From contig CALXPW010000009.1 in the NCBI GenBank assembly GCA_944390365.1, positions 1 through 39,706 of the forward strand: a stretch of 39,706 nucleotides of DNA, written 5' to 3'. The position numbers and the translations under genes were made by a program. Under the pieces are notes generated by a model, which searched no databases, was not told the origin of the DNA, and saw nothing but the letters and a program-made list of their open reading frames with translations. The DNA comes from an uncultured Clostridia bacterium (GTDB lineage: Bacteria > Bacillota > Clostridia > TANB77 > CAG-508). Shown in pieces: positions 31,383 to 39,706 of this stretch. How positions within the stretch are numbered: position 1 is the first letter of the stretch; each line of letters begins with the position of its first letter.

Positions 31383-32726
31383 CTATTTTTTTATACTATT
31401 TAAGAATAATACTCTTGTAATGCTAATATTATATATTGCCATAATAAATACTGCCCAGAATATTATTGTTCCAAAACTATATGCAGGATTCCATGCAGCA
31501 AAGCATAATACTATACCTATTATTAAAGTTGGTATTAAGACTAATGCCATTGATATCATTGCTTTATTATATGCAATTTTGTATTGTGCTAAGTCTTTTT
31601 CTGTATGCTTTAGTGTGTGCAATAAGTATACCAATAAGATATAATTTAGTACCATTGCTATTACTATTCCACAAATTCCTTCTAGTGTAACAACTAAATT
31701 AAATATTCTTACTGCTAATAGTAGTATTGCCATATATCCTATATATGATATTATTGCAAATAAGCCTAATTTTCTATATTTAATTATCAATACTATAAAT
31801 CCAATAACTAATATAACTGCTAGTATAATTGCTGGTACCATTGCACTTTCTAGTGTTATATCTGATTTTACAAATCTATTTTGATCAACTGTGTACTCAA
31901 GAGGTAATGGCCCGTCATTTACTAATAATGCTATATTTCTTGCTTGACCCATGTATGAACTTATAGTACTACTATCTGTGCTTGTTCCTAAATTTATTGG
32001 TATTACACCATTTGTAATTTCTTCATCAAAAGTTGTTGTAAGTAATGTGCTTCCATCTATGCTAAGAGTTACTTTTTTTTCTGTTTTTTCTCCATCTTCA
32101 TCTTTAGTAGTTACGTAAGTTGTAGAAATTTCTCTTAGCTTTTCTACAGAATCTTTATTAAATTCAAAGCTTAAATATACTGCTGTTCCTGTAGATAATG
32201 TACTATAGCCAATAGTTACTTTTTTTAAATTTGAACTATTTAATAAAACTTCTCCTGTATCTGCATCTGTTAACTCAAATTCTCCTCTAGTATATAAAAA
32301 TTGTGAAGCAACATCTGTCATACTATTTTCTGGTATTTGCACAGTAACACTTCCGTTTTCTTCATCTAGTCTTATTAAATACTCCGAAATACCTAAATGT
32401 GATAATCTTTGTTTCATTAAATCTCTAGCTTTTATGTAATTCTCTCTAGTTAAATCTTCTTCATTATTTACAGGGACTTTCTTGCTTGTCCCATCATCTT
32501 TTGCAGAAGATACAACATTTCCATCTTTATCATAATATATTGTTTCTTCTTCATCACTTACTAACAGTGTAATTGCTCTATAACCTTCTAAATCCATTCC
32601 TAATTGATATTCTGGAATTAGGTTGTCCATAAATTTTGTATTTTGTACAAATAAACCTACAAAAGATATGATTGCTAATAAAACAATCAATAGTGTAATT
32701 AGTATAATTTTTAATCTTCTTTCCAT
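31383..32726 (-). CDS. secD: SecD-like protein, divergent
   Basis: 447 residues with SecD topology: a first helix (about 5-27), a long extracellular domain beginning YQLGMDLEGY (canonical GLDLxGG altered at the last Gly) and including RLSHLGISEYLIRLDEENGS, TVQIPENS and YLSFEFNKDSVEKLREI, then about five helices. The segment LEGICGIVIAMVLNYILLVY aligns with SecD helix 4 (LPGIAGIV...) but has no acidic residue where the proton-relay Asp belongs. SecD normally uses proton motive force to help exported proteins leave SecYEG. Start: ATG at 32726, 30 nt after the HD gene. Confidence 0.8.
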   Translation of the reverse strand: MERRLKIILITLLIVLLAIISFVGLFVQNTKFMDNLIPEYQLGMDLEGYRAITLLVSDEEETIYYDKDGNVVSSAKDDGTSKKVPVNNEEDLTRENYIKARDLMKQRLSHLGISEYLIRLDEENGSVTVQIPENSMTDVASQFLYTRGEFELTDADTGEVLLNSSNLKKVTIGYSTLSTGTAVYLSFEFNKDSVEKLREISTTYVTTKDEDGEKTEKKVTLSIDGSTLLTTTFDEEITNGVIPINLGTSTDSSTISSYMGQARNIALLVNDGPLPLEYTVDQNRFVKSDITLESAMVPAIILAVILVIGFIVLIIKYRKLGLFAIISYIGYMAILLLAVRIFNLVVTLEGICGIVIAMVLNYILLVYLLHTLKHTEKDLAQYKIAYNKAMISMALVLIPTLIIGIVLCFAAWNPAYSFGTIIFWAVFIMAIYNISITRVLFLNSIKK

Positions 32727-32755
32727 TTTTGTAACATTTCCTTTCAAAATATAAT

Positions 32756-33415
32756 TTATAAAAGCTTTGTATCGTTTATAATTAGTTCGAACCATACTCC
32801 CAAATACTTAGCAGCATGCTTGCTCATCATTGTTCTATCCATAAAAATTTCAAAATAATCTAAAACTGGAGAAATTCTAGTATCTATTGTTAATTTTAGA
32901 CTTGCTTTTCTTTCTTCCTTACTTATTGTAAAATCTGCATTTGTAACAGCATAGTTTACTTTGTCATGCTTATCAAAGGTTGAGATGTTTTTGTTTACTA
33001 CTCTTGACCTATGTACATCTGATTTATCTGCTAATATTAATGCTGCTGAAATATCGCTTACAGCTGTTCCTGTTTGTTCATCGTGATTTCCTATTGCCAT
33101 CATTATTTCTGTCCTTTTTTCTGCATCCATTCCCATGCCTTTTAAAATTTGATATGCAAGGATTGCACCTGTATGAGCATGGTCTACTCTATTTACACAG
33201 TTTCCTATATCATGCATATATCCTGCAATTTTTGCAAGTTCTATTCTTTCCTCTGGATAACCTAAAGTTTCTAAGACTAGTGCTGCTCTGTTTGCTACCA
33301 TTGTAACATGTCTTACAGAATGCTCTGTATATCCTAACGCATTTAATTGTTTTTGTGCACCTTCGACTAATGCTTTTACCTCAATATTGTTTTTAACATC
33401 TTCAAAAGTTATCAT
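32756..33415 (-). CDS. HD-domain phosphohydrolase
   Basis: 219 residues with an HD metal site: H36 in TEHSVRHVTMV, H68-D69 in AGYMHDIGNCVNRVDHAHTG, H111-D112 in AIGNHDEQTGTAVS and D130 in ALILADKSDVHRSRVV. A metal-dependent phosphohydrolase acting on a nucleotide or similar phosphate ester; the substrate is unknown. It is regularly found next to secDF in Clostridia. GGAGGCAAT precedes ATG at 33415. Co-transcribed with secD. Confidence 0.88.
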   Translation of the reverse strand: MITFEDVKNNIEVKALVEGAQKQLNALGYTEHSVRHVTMVANRAALVLETLGYPEERIELAKIAGYMHDIGNCVNRVDHAHTGAILAYQILKGMGMDAEKRTEIMMAIGNHDEQTGTAVSDISAALILADKSDVHRSRVVNKNISTFDKHDKVNYAVTNADFTISKEERKASLKLTIDTRISPVLDYFEIFMDRTMMSKHAAKYLGVWFELIINDTKLL

Positions 33416-33511
33416 ATTGCCTCCATTGTGATTTTTATAATACTATATGATTTTATCCTAAAAAAATAAAAATATCAACTGTTTTAAATAAATTTTTGTA
33501 AAAACCGTAGC

Positions 33512-33786
33512 AAGAAAATGCTTTTATGATTTATATATGCAATAATTTTTGTTGTAGGATATAGTAAACTTCTAAAAAAGTAGTTCAAATATGTCGGTCC
33601 AGCTACTTTTTCATAGAAATTCTAAATAAATTTTATGGCACCCTTCCATCAGAGATGAACTCTTTCCATAAAATTTATTAAGAATTTCTAATTCAAAGTA
33701 CTCTCCATTCCATATTTTCATACTTTTTTAGAAGCCCACTATATCCTATTACGAATAATATATATAAATCATAAAAGCATTTTCTT
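33512..33786 (-). repeat. Palindromic element family B, copy 2
   Basis: Three nested pairs of arms: 33512-33538 with 33760-33786 (AAGAAAATGCTTTTATGATT onward); 33556-33582 with 33721-33747, perfect except for three adjacent A/C mismatches; and 33615-33638 with 33666-33689. The tip is the same 35-nt sequence as in copy 1, inverted (TGGCACCCTTCCATC ... GAACTCTTTCC), changed only in the three-base loop. Outer arms are unrelated to copy 1. It fills the 384-nt gap between the HD gene and the TIGR04086 gene. Confidence 0.85.
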
Positions 33787-33799
33787 ATTATAAAAAACT

Positions 33800-34213
33800 T
33801 TACTTCATATTAACTCCTATAACTCCACCAATCATTCCAGTTACTATTCCTACTGATATCATTATTATAGAGTTTATATTTATTTCAAAGCTAGATAAAA
33901 ATATACTAGACAAAATATAAATTGTAAGCATATATACTAATCCTACTAAAGCACCATTTAGCATTCCCTGCTTTTTTATATGCATACTACTAATAGAACT
34001 GCCTATTAAAATACTTATGCCTGTAATAGTTATTATTACTGGTACTATAGTACTCTCCGAAATGCTAGTATATGAAAGTAAAGCAGCATAAATTGTTAAA
34101 AGTATTAGGCTAAGAATAATTGAAATAACCGTTCCTTTTATTATTTTTATGCTACTTTTGTCTTTAGAAATATCTTCTATCTTCTTTACAGAAGCTATGT
34201 TACTAATGCTCAT
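33800..34213 (-). CDS. TIGR04086-type membrane protein
   Basis: 137 residues with four membrane helices (about 25-47, 55-75, 82-104 and 112-135) after a charged N-terminus; the pattern with ISILIGSSISSMHIKKQGML, NGALVGLVYMLTIY and GMIGGVIGV fits the TIGR04086 family of endospore-forming Firmicutes. This family usually sits between yajC and secDF, and here it lies in that neighbourhood. Function unknown. GGGAGGAATTTT precedes ATG at 34213, and that site can be hidden in a hairpin. Confidence 0.75.
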   Translation of the reverse strand: MSISNIASVKKIEDISKDKSSIKIIKGTVISIILSLILLTIYAALLSYTSISESTIVPVIITITGISILIGSSISSMHIKKQGMLNGALVGLVYMLTIYILSSIFLSSFEININSIIMISVGIVTGMIGGVIGVNMK

Positions 34214-34215
34214 AA

Positions 34216-34260
34216 AATTCCTCCCACATATTTTTTATACATTTATATGCGAGAGGAATT
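34216..34260 (-). promoter_or_regulatory. Hairpin that can hide the TIGR04086 ribosome site
   Basis: On the minus strand AATTCCTC (34260-34253) pairs with GAGGAATT (34223-34216), extended by GCATA/TATGT. The second half contains the Shine-Dalgarno GGGAGG of the downstream gene, only a few bases from its ATG. It lies in the 50-nt gap after the WG-repeat gene. Confidence 0.5.
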
Positions 34261-34263
34261 ATT

Positions 34264-35751
34264 TTATGCAACATTTGTGTCTATTTGCGTATTCACATCT
34301 GTAGTTTGCTCGTTGGTAACTTCTGTATTAGTAACTGCATTTCCATCTACAGTTTCATTTGTATTATTGTTTCCTAAGCTATTTACATTTTCTTCTAGTG
34401 ATGAAGGTGGCTCTATTACTTGTTCTGCAAAATATTCATCAACATCATAAGTAACTCGTGTACCATCTCCTGGCATTAAAAAACTCATAAAATATTTTTC
34501 TTCACCATTTATAGTTTGTGAATATACTGTCTCTAATATCATTGGTACATATTGTTCTCCTTCTGAACTATATATAGCATATTTTTCTCCTTTTCCTACT
34601 ACTATAGCTTCATATTGTGGAATTACTACTACATTATTTCCTGATATATCTGATTGAGTACCAACTAAACAACCTATTGCATCATATTCTATTGGTAATA
34701 TTACATTTCCATTTGTACCATATATTCCCCATTTATTATTTTGGAAAACAGGTATACACTTATTAAATAAAATATAAGCATTATCTAAGCCATTTGAGTT
34801 ATATCTACTTTCATCTATTCCTATTTTGTCATATTCTAGATGTATTACTATATTTCCATTATGATTTATTACTCCATATTTTTTGTTATTTGATACCAAA
34901 TAATAGTTTAATTCTTTGCTTATTTGTTTTATTTCATCATAGTTTGGTTCTATTTTAGTAGTTCCGTCTGTAGATAATATTCCCATTTTATTTTCTTCTG
35001 TTGTAACTGTAAATTCTTGACTATCTTCCTTAAATATTATATTCGCATATTTAGGTCCTATTACTTCTGTTCCATCTGAGTTATATACTCCATAAAGTCC
35101 ATCGGTATTTTGAAATACAACTAAATCATATCGCAAGGCTTTTATATTGTTAAAATTAGCCTCTTTATCAACTACAACTGCATTGTTAAATTTATTTGCA
35201 TAATATGAAACTAGGTAATCTAACGATATTACAGATATTTGATTATTAGATGCATTGTATTGTATTATACAATTTGTTCCTATTTCTATTCCGTCTTTTA
35301 TAACGTAAAGCTTATCATTTATTAGCTTTACTGGCTCTTCTAAATCATAATATTCATAGTCGTCATTTATACTTGCCTTTTTATACATTGTATTTGAATT
35401 TAATGAGTATGAAGCAATTTCATTTGGTGTACTTATATAACATTCTGTTGTTGTTTCCGAATATCTTCTATTTTTATAGTCTCCGTTATATGGTGTATAG
35501 CCCATAAGTTGTCCGAAATCTTTAATTGCTACATATAACTTGTCATCTTCAAAAACGAATAAGTCGTTTGTAAAACTTGTAGATTTGTTATCCACATTTA
35601 ATTTTAAAGTACTCCTTTGTACTTCTTTTATCATGTATAAAAGAAATACACTAACTGCTAGTAAAATCACAATTAATATAATAATTATTATCATAATAAT
35701 TTTTGCTTTCTTTTTTTTCTTTATTGCTTCTTCGTTTTCAATTAAATTCAT
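34264..35751 (-). CDS. Membrane-anchored WG-repeat protein
   Basis: 495 residues: a lysine-rich cytoplasmic start, one helix (about 17-42), then a region like the copper-amine-oxidase N-terminal domain (FVFEDDKLYVAIKDFGQLMG), then several WG-type repeats (GLYGVYNSDGTEVIGPKYAN, KMGILSTDGTTKIEPNYDEI, KWGIYGTNGNVILPIEYDAI). The end is a low-complexity Asn/Thr/Glu tail. Predicted extracellular; WG repeats form beta structures of unclear function. Located where yajC often occurs between tgt and secD in relatives. Confidence 0.8.
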   Translation of the reverse strand: MNLIENEEAIKKKKKAKIIMIIIIILIVILLAVSVFLLYMIKEVQRSTLKLNVDNKSTSFTNDLFVFEDDKLYVAIKDFGQLMGYTPYNGDYKNRRYSETTTECYISTPNEIASYSLNSNTMYKKASINDDYEYYDLEEPVKLINDKLYVIKDGIEIGTNCIIQYNASNNQISVISLDYLVSYYANKFNNAVVVDKEANFNNIKALRYDLVVFQNTDGLYGVYNSDGTEVIGPKYANIIFKEDSQEFTVTTEENKMGILSTDGTTKIEPNYDEIKQISKELNYYLVSNNKKYGVINHNGNIVIHLEYDKIGIDESRYNSNGLDNAYILFNKCIPVFQNNKWGIYGTNGNVILPIEYDAIGCLVGTQSDISGNNVVVIPQYEAIVVGKGEKYAIYSSEGEQYVPMILETVYSQTINGEEKYFMSFLMPGDGTRVTYDVDEYFAEQVIEPPSSLEENVNSLGNNNTNETVDGNAVTNTEVTNEQTTDVNTQIDTNVA

Positions 35752-35815
35752 TTTTTACCATTCCCTTCTTTGGTATAAATTTGAGTGGAAAAGAATTGAA
35801 TTTTGTAATTATTTT

Positions 35816-37215
<1,400 letters not shown>

Positions 37216-37218
37216 TTC

Positions 37219-38241
37219 CTACTTTATAAACATTGCATCTCCAAAGCTAAAAAATCTATATTTTTCTTTTACCGCTTCGTTATATGCTTTAAGTATAAAC
37301 TCTCTTCCTGCTAATGCAGATACTAGCATCAATAAAGTAGATTGTGGTAAGTGGAAATTTGTAATTAAGCCATCTAGGCATTTAAACTTATATCCTGGAT
37401 ATATAAAAATTTGTGTGTCTCCCTCTGTTTCTTTTACTAATCCATTTTCATCTGCAATAGTTTCTAAAACTCTACATGAGGTTGTTCCTACTGCAATTAC
37501 TCTTTTTCCTGCTTTTTTGGTGCTATTTATTTTTTCTACGTCTTCGCCTTTTATGTAAAAATGTTCTGAATGCATTTCATGGTCTTCCACTTTTTCTTCT
37601 TTTACAGGTCTAAATGTTCCAATTCCTACATGCAAAGTTACATTTGCTATTTTTACTCCTTTTTTCTCTATTTTTTCTAATAATTCTGGAGTAAAGTGCA
37701 AGCCTGCTGTAGGAGCTGCTGCAGATCCATCATATTTTGCATATACTGTTTGATATCTATCCCTATCTTTTAGTTCTTCGTGTATATATGGTGGTAGTGG
37801 CATAAGTCCTATTTTGTCAAGTATTTCGTTAAAAATTCCATCATAATAGAATTTTACTTTTCTTGTTCCACCTGGCATAGTGTCTAAAATTTCTGCTTTA
37901 AGCAAGCCATCTCCAAATATTACTTTTGCACCCACATGAAGTTTATTACCTGGCCTTACTATGCACTCCCATATATCCCCTTCTATATTATTTAATAACA
38001 AGAATTCAACATTTGCTCCAGTTTCTTTTTTTCCGTAAATACGAGCTGGTATTACTTTAGTGTTGTTTCGTACTAAACAATCTCCTGGCTCTAAATAGTC
38101 TATTATATCTTTAAATACTTTGTGCTCTATTGTTTGTTTTTGTCTATCTAATACCATAAGTCTTGATTCGTCTCTTTTACTTATTGGTACTTGTGCTATT
38201 AGTTCTTGTGGCAAATCATAATTAAAATCTGACACTTGCAC
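37219..38241 (-). CDS. queA: S-adenosylmethionine:tRNA ribosyltransferase-isomerase
   Basis: Builds epoxyqueuosine on preQ1-modified tRNA using S-adenosylmethionine. 340 residues: [105 protein letters not shown], and [19 protein letters not shown]. Initiates at a GTG (38241); the AGGAGG site lies inside the last codons of the upstream metalloprotease gene, so translation is coupled to it. tgt, the preceding pathway step, is downstream. Confidence 0.97.
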   Translation of the reverse strand: MQVSDFNYDLPQELIAQVPISKRDESRLMVLDRQKQTIEHKVFKDIIDYLEPGDCLVRNNTKVIPARIYGKKETGANVEFLLLNNIEGDIWECIVRPGNKLHVGAKVIFGDGLLKAEILDTMPGGTRKVKFYYDGIFNEILDKIGLMPLPPYIHEELKDRDRYQTVYAKYDGSAAAPTAGLHFTPELLEKIEKKGVKIANVTLHVGIGTFRPVKEEKVEDHEMHSEHFYIKGEDVEKINSTKKAGKRVIAVGTTSCRVLETIADENGLVKETEGDTQIFIYPGYKFKCLDGLITNFHLPQSTLLMLVSALAGREFILKAYNEAVKEKYRFFSFGDAMFIK

Positions 38242-38247
38242 TGTAAA

Positions 38248-39594
38248 TTACGCCTCCTTGTTAAATAATCTTACTACTCTTTTTATAATACTGTTAATTT
38301 CTTCTATTAAATTATGTGGTTCATCCAAATCATCTAATTCTATAGGATAGTTAAAATTACTGCTATGTATAGGTTTTGATGTATATGCAAAATCAGTAAG
38401 TCCCTTATTTTCTCCACCATCAATAGTATTTTGCATGTAGTCTTCATACCATCTTAATAGTCCACTAGTAATATTTTGTGTATATCCATATTCTGCATAA
38501 CTATGAAGTTCTGCTATATCGTTTCCATTTTCCTCTTCATTTCTTTCCAAGGTATGTAAAAATTCATGAACAAATACTTCTTCTGGAAATGAATGGTAAC
38601 TTGAATACTGATATATTCTACTATTCCTATCATCTGGCAATCGTATATTAGAAAATCCTATTTGATCATATTCCATAGAACCTAAACCTATCCAATCTTC
38701 TACTAATGTTTCACTACTTTGACTTAAATCTCCAAGTCTAACTGCCACATAAATATAATCATATTCTTCTTCCATAATATATTCATCTATAAGTGGATAC
38801 ACATCTTTTGGACCTGCATAGTATTTATTTTCCTCATCATAGGATAAAGTCGTTAACGGTTCTTTTATTTCTATAAAGTCACAAGTCATACTCATTTGTT
38901 TCCCACTAATTTCTACTATAGAATCTTCTAATCTACTTAAATTTTTTCTTATTGTTTCTATATCTTCGCTTGACACTTTCAAATTCACACTATCTCCAGC
39001 CTTTTCTCCTTCGGTAAGTGTGGTAGTTATATTATCTATCATAAAACAAGCTACATTCCAATTTGTGTCAGAGTCCATGGTTCCCTCTTCTATTTTAAAA
39101 TCCGAAAACCATGCTGTTCCTTTACTAAGTTCTTCATATCCCCCAAGTCTAAATCCAAGTTCTACATTTGTCCTATTATTAGAATTAAACATAAAAGTAA
39201 TTTCTGTCCAATCAGTAGTTCCTGTAACTGGTCTAGAACATTCTGTAGTATTGTTGATTGATATTTGTGCACCACCAGTAATTTTTCCATCCTGATTTTC
39301 TACATCTTCTGTTTTTACCATACAACTTACTCTATATGCAGTATTCGGCAATACAGATATTTCTTTGCAAAACATGGCATCATTAAAATCTCTATTTTCA
39401 ATTTTATAGCTATCCATATTTGAATAGACTATATTAGAGTCTCTCGTGAAGGAGGTTTTGCCCACTTCACGAACTCCTTTTATATAATCATAATAGTTAT
39501 ATTTGCAATATATATACCTGCCAAATAGAATAATAATAACTAAAATCAAAATATATATTACTGTTTTTAAATTGATTTTTCCTTTAGTTTCCAT
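38248..39594 (-). CDS. Membrane-anchored zinc metalloprotease-like protein with jelly-roll domain
   Basis: 448 residues. Signal anchor at about 10-26; residues of about 45-170 look like a carbohydrate-binding-type jelly roll (YRVSCMVKTEDV, GGAQISINNTTE, TDWTEITFMFNSNN, AWFSDFKIEEG). The C-terminal part has the zinc motif HEFLH (H343, E344, H347) in EEVFVHEFLHTLERNEEENG; a third ligand may be in AELHSYAEYGY. Predicted to act outside the cell on a peptide or glycopeptide; the specific family is not recognised. ATG at 39594 after AAAGGATTGCA. Its end carries the ribosome site of queA. Confidence 0.7.
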   Translation of the reverse strand: METKGKINLKTVIYILILVIIILFGRYIYCKYNYYDYIKGVREVGKTSFTRDSNIVYSNMDSYKIENRDFNDAMFCKEISVLPNTAYRVSCMVKTEDVENQDGKITGGAQISINNTTECSRPVTGTTDWTEITFMFNSNNRTNVELGFRLGGYEELSKGTAWFSDFKIEEGTMDSDTNWNVACFMIDNITTTLTEGEKAGDSVNLKVSSEDIETIRKNLSRLEDSIVEISGKQMSMTCDFIEIKEPLTTLSYDEENKYYAGPKDVYPLIDEYIMEEEYDYIYVAVRLGDLSQSSETLVEDWIGLGSMEYDQIGFSNIRLPDDRNSRIYQYSSYHSFPEEVFVHEFLHTLERNEEENGNDIAELHSYAEYGYTQNITSGLLRWYEDYMQNTIDGGENKGLTDFAYTSKPIHSSNFNYPIELDDLDEPHNLIEEINSIIKRVVRLFNKEA

Positions 39595-39630
39595 TGCAAT
39601 CCTTTCTTTGTAAGAATTTCAATTATTATT

Positions 39631-39706
39631 TATTTTAAATTTTCACTACATCTATGGCAAATTGTAGGATGTTCTTTATCCTCACCAACTGTTTCTGAGT
39701 ACATCC
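39631..39706 (-). CDS. ileS: Isoleucyl-tRNA synthetase, C-terminal tip (runs off window)
   Basis: The minus strand at the right edge reads MYSETVGEDKEHPTICHRCS then ENLK and a stop. This matches the C-terminal zinc ribbon of bacterial isoleucyl-tRNA synthetase, where a Y-x-E-T-V-G segment lies between the two cysteine pairs; only the second pair (CHRC) is within the window. The gene enters from the right and ends 36 nt before the metalloprotease gene. Confidence 0.82.

Overview
The window is a low-GC chromosomal segment of a spore-forming Firmicute, most likely a gut-type member of the Clostridia. The basis is strong A+T richness, Gram-positive style Shine-Dalgarno sites before nearly every gene, a cotJABC spore-coat operon, the sporulation gene ytxC, a TIGR04086-type membrane protein and a PEP-dependent sugar phosphotransferase system. 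Almost every gene lies on the minus strand; only the cotJ operon is on plus.

Layout, left to right: an ABC-F ATPase (cut at the window edge); metK; a BceRS-like two-component system; a serpin-like membrane-anchored protein with an Ig-like tail; a sigma-70 family gene broken by one extra base and joined to a membrane tail; a small membrane protein; ogt; a carboxymuconolactone decarboxylase-cupin fusion behind a MerR-type promoter; a flavin reductase-like protein; a pentapeptide-repeat protein; dinD; tRNA-Leu(UAG). Then a compact fructose operon fruK-fruA-ptsH-ptsI, a PLC-like protein and tsaC. Next come cotJABC (plus strand) and a block of about 5 kb (surface protein, FtsX-type permease, small GC-richer secreted protein) bounded on both sides by cotJC 3'-end sequence. 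A toxin-antitoxin-like trio, pyk, a GT2 glycosyltransferase, ytxC, a rhodanese, reduced SecF-like and SecD-like genes, an HD phosphohydrolase, TIGR04086, a WG-repeat protein, tgt, queA, a surface metalloprotease and the 3' tip of ileS complete the window.

The most unusual content is intergenic. Five copies of one palindromic element (family A, about 150 bp, up to 300 bp with its end hairpins) lie between genes. Each has a conserved core, GGTGGGGACCGACAAG then ACAAACTGT, a variable loop, ACAGTTTGT and GATGTTGGGGGCC, set inside long AT-rich arms. The arms mostly differ in sequence from copy to copy but are perfectly or almost perfectly complementary within a copy. Some copies are further bounded by hairpins carrying GGGGAC or GTCCCC in the loop, resembling REP or IS200-type ends. 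A second family (B, two copies) has the same design around a different conserved tip, and single elements at 29103-29296 (C) and 14102-14168 (D) look related in plan. I cannot match these to any RNA or mobile-element family I know. They are the best candidate here for an undescribed system, either a structured RNA or a hairpin-based non-autonomous mobile element.

Functional groups: fruK-fruA-ptsH-ptsI would take up and phosphorylate fructose and supply the general PTS proteins; queA and tgt make queuosine; the SecD-like, SecF-like, HD and TIGR04086 genes form the usual clostridial neighbourhood of tgt, though the Sec genes look degenerate.
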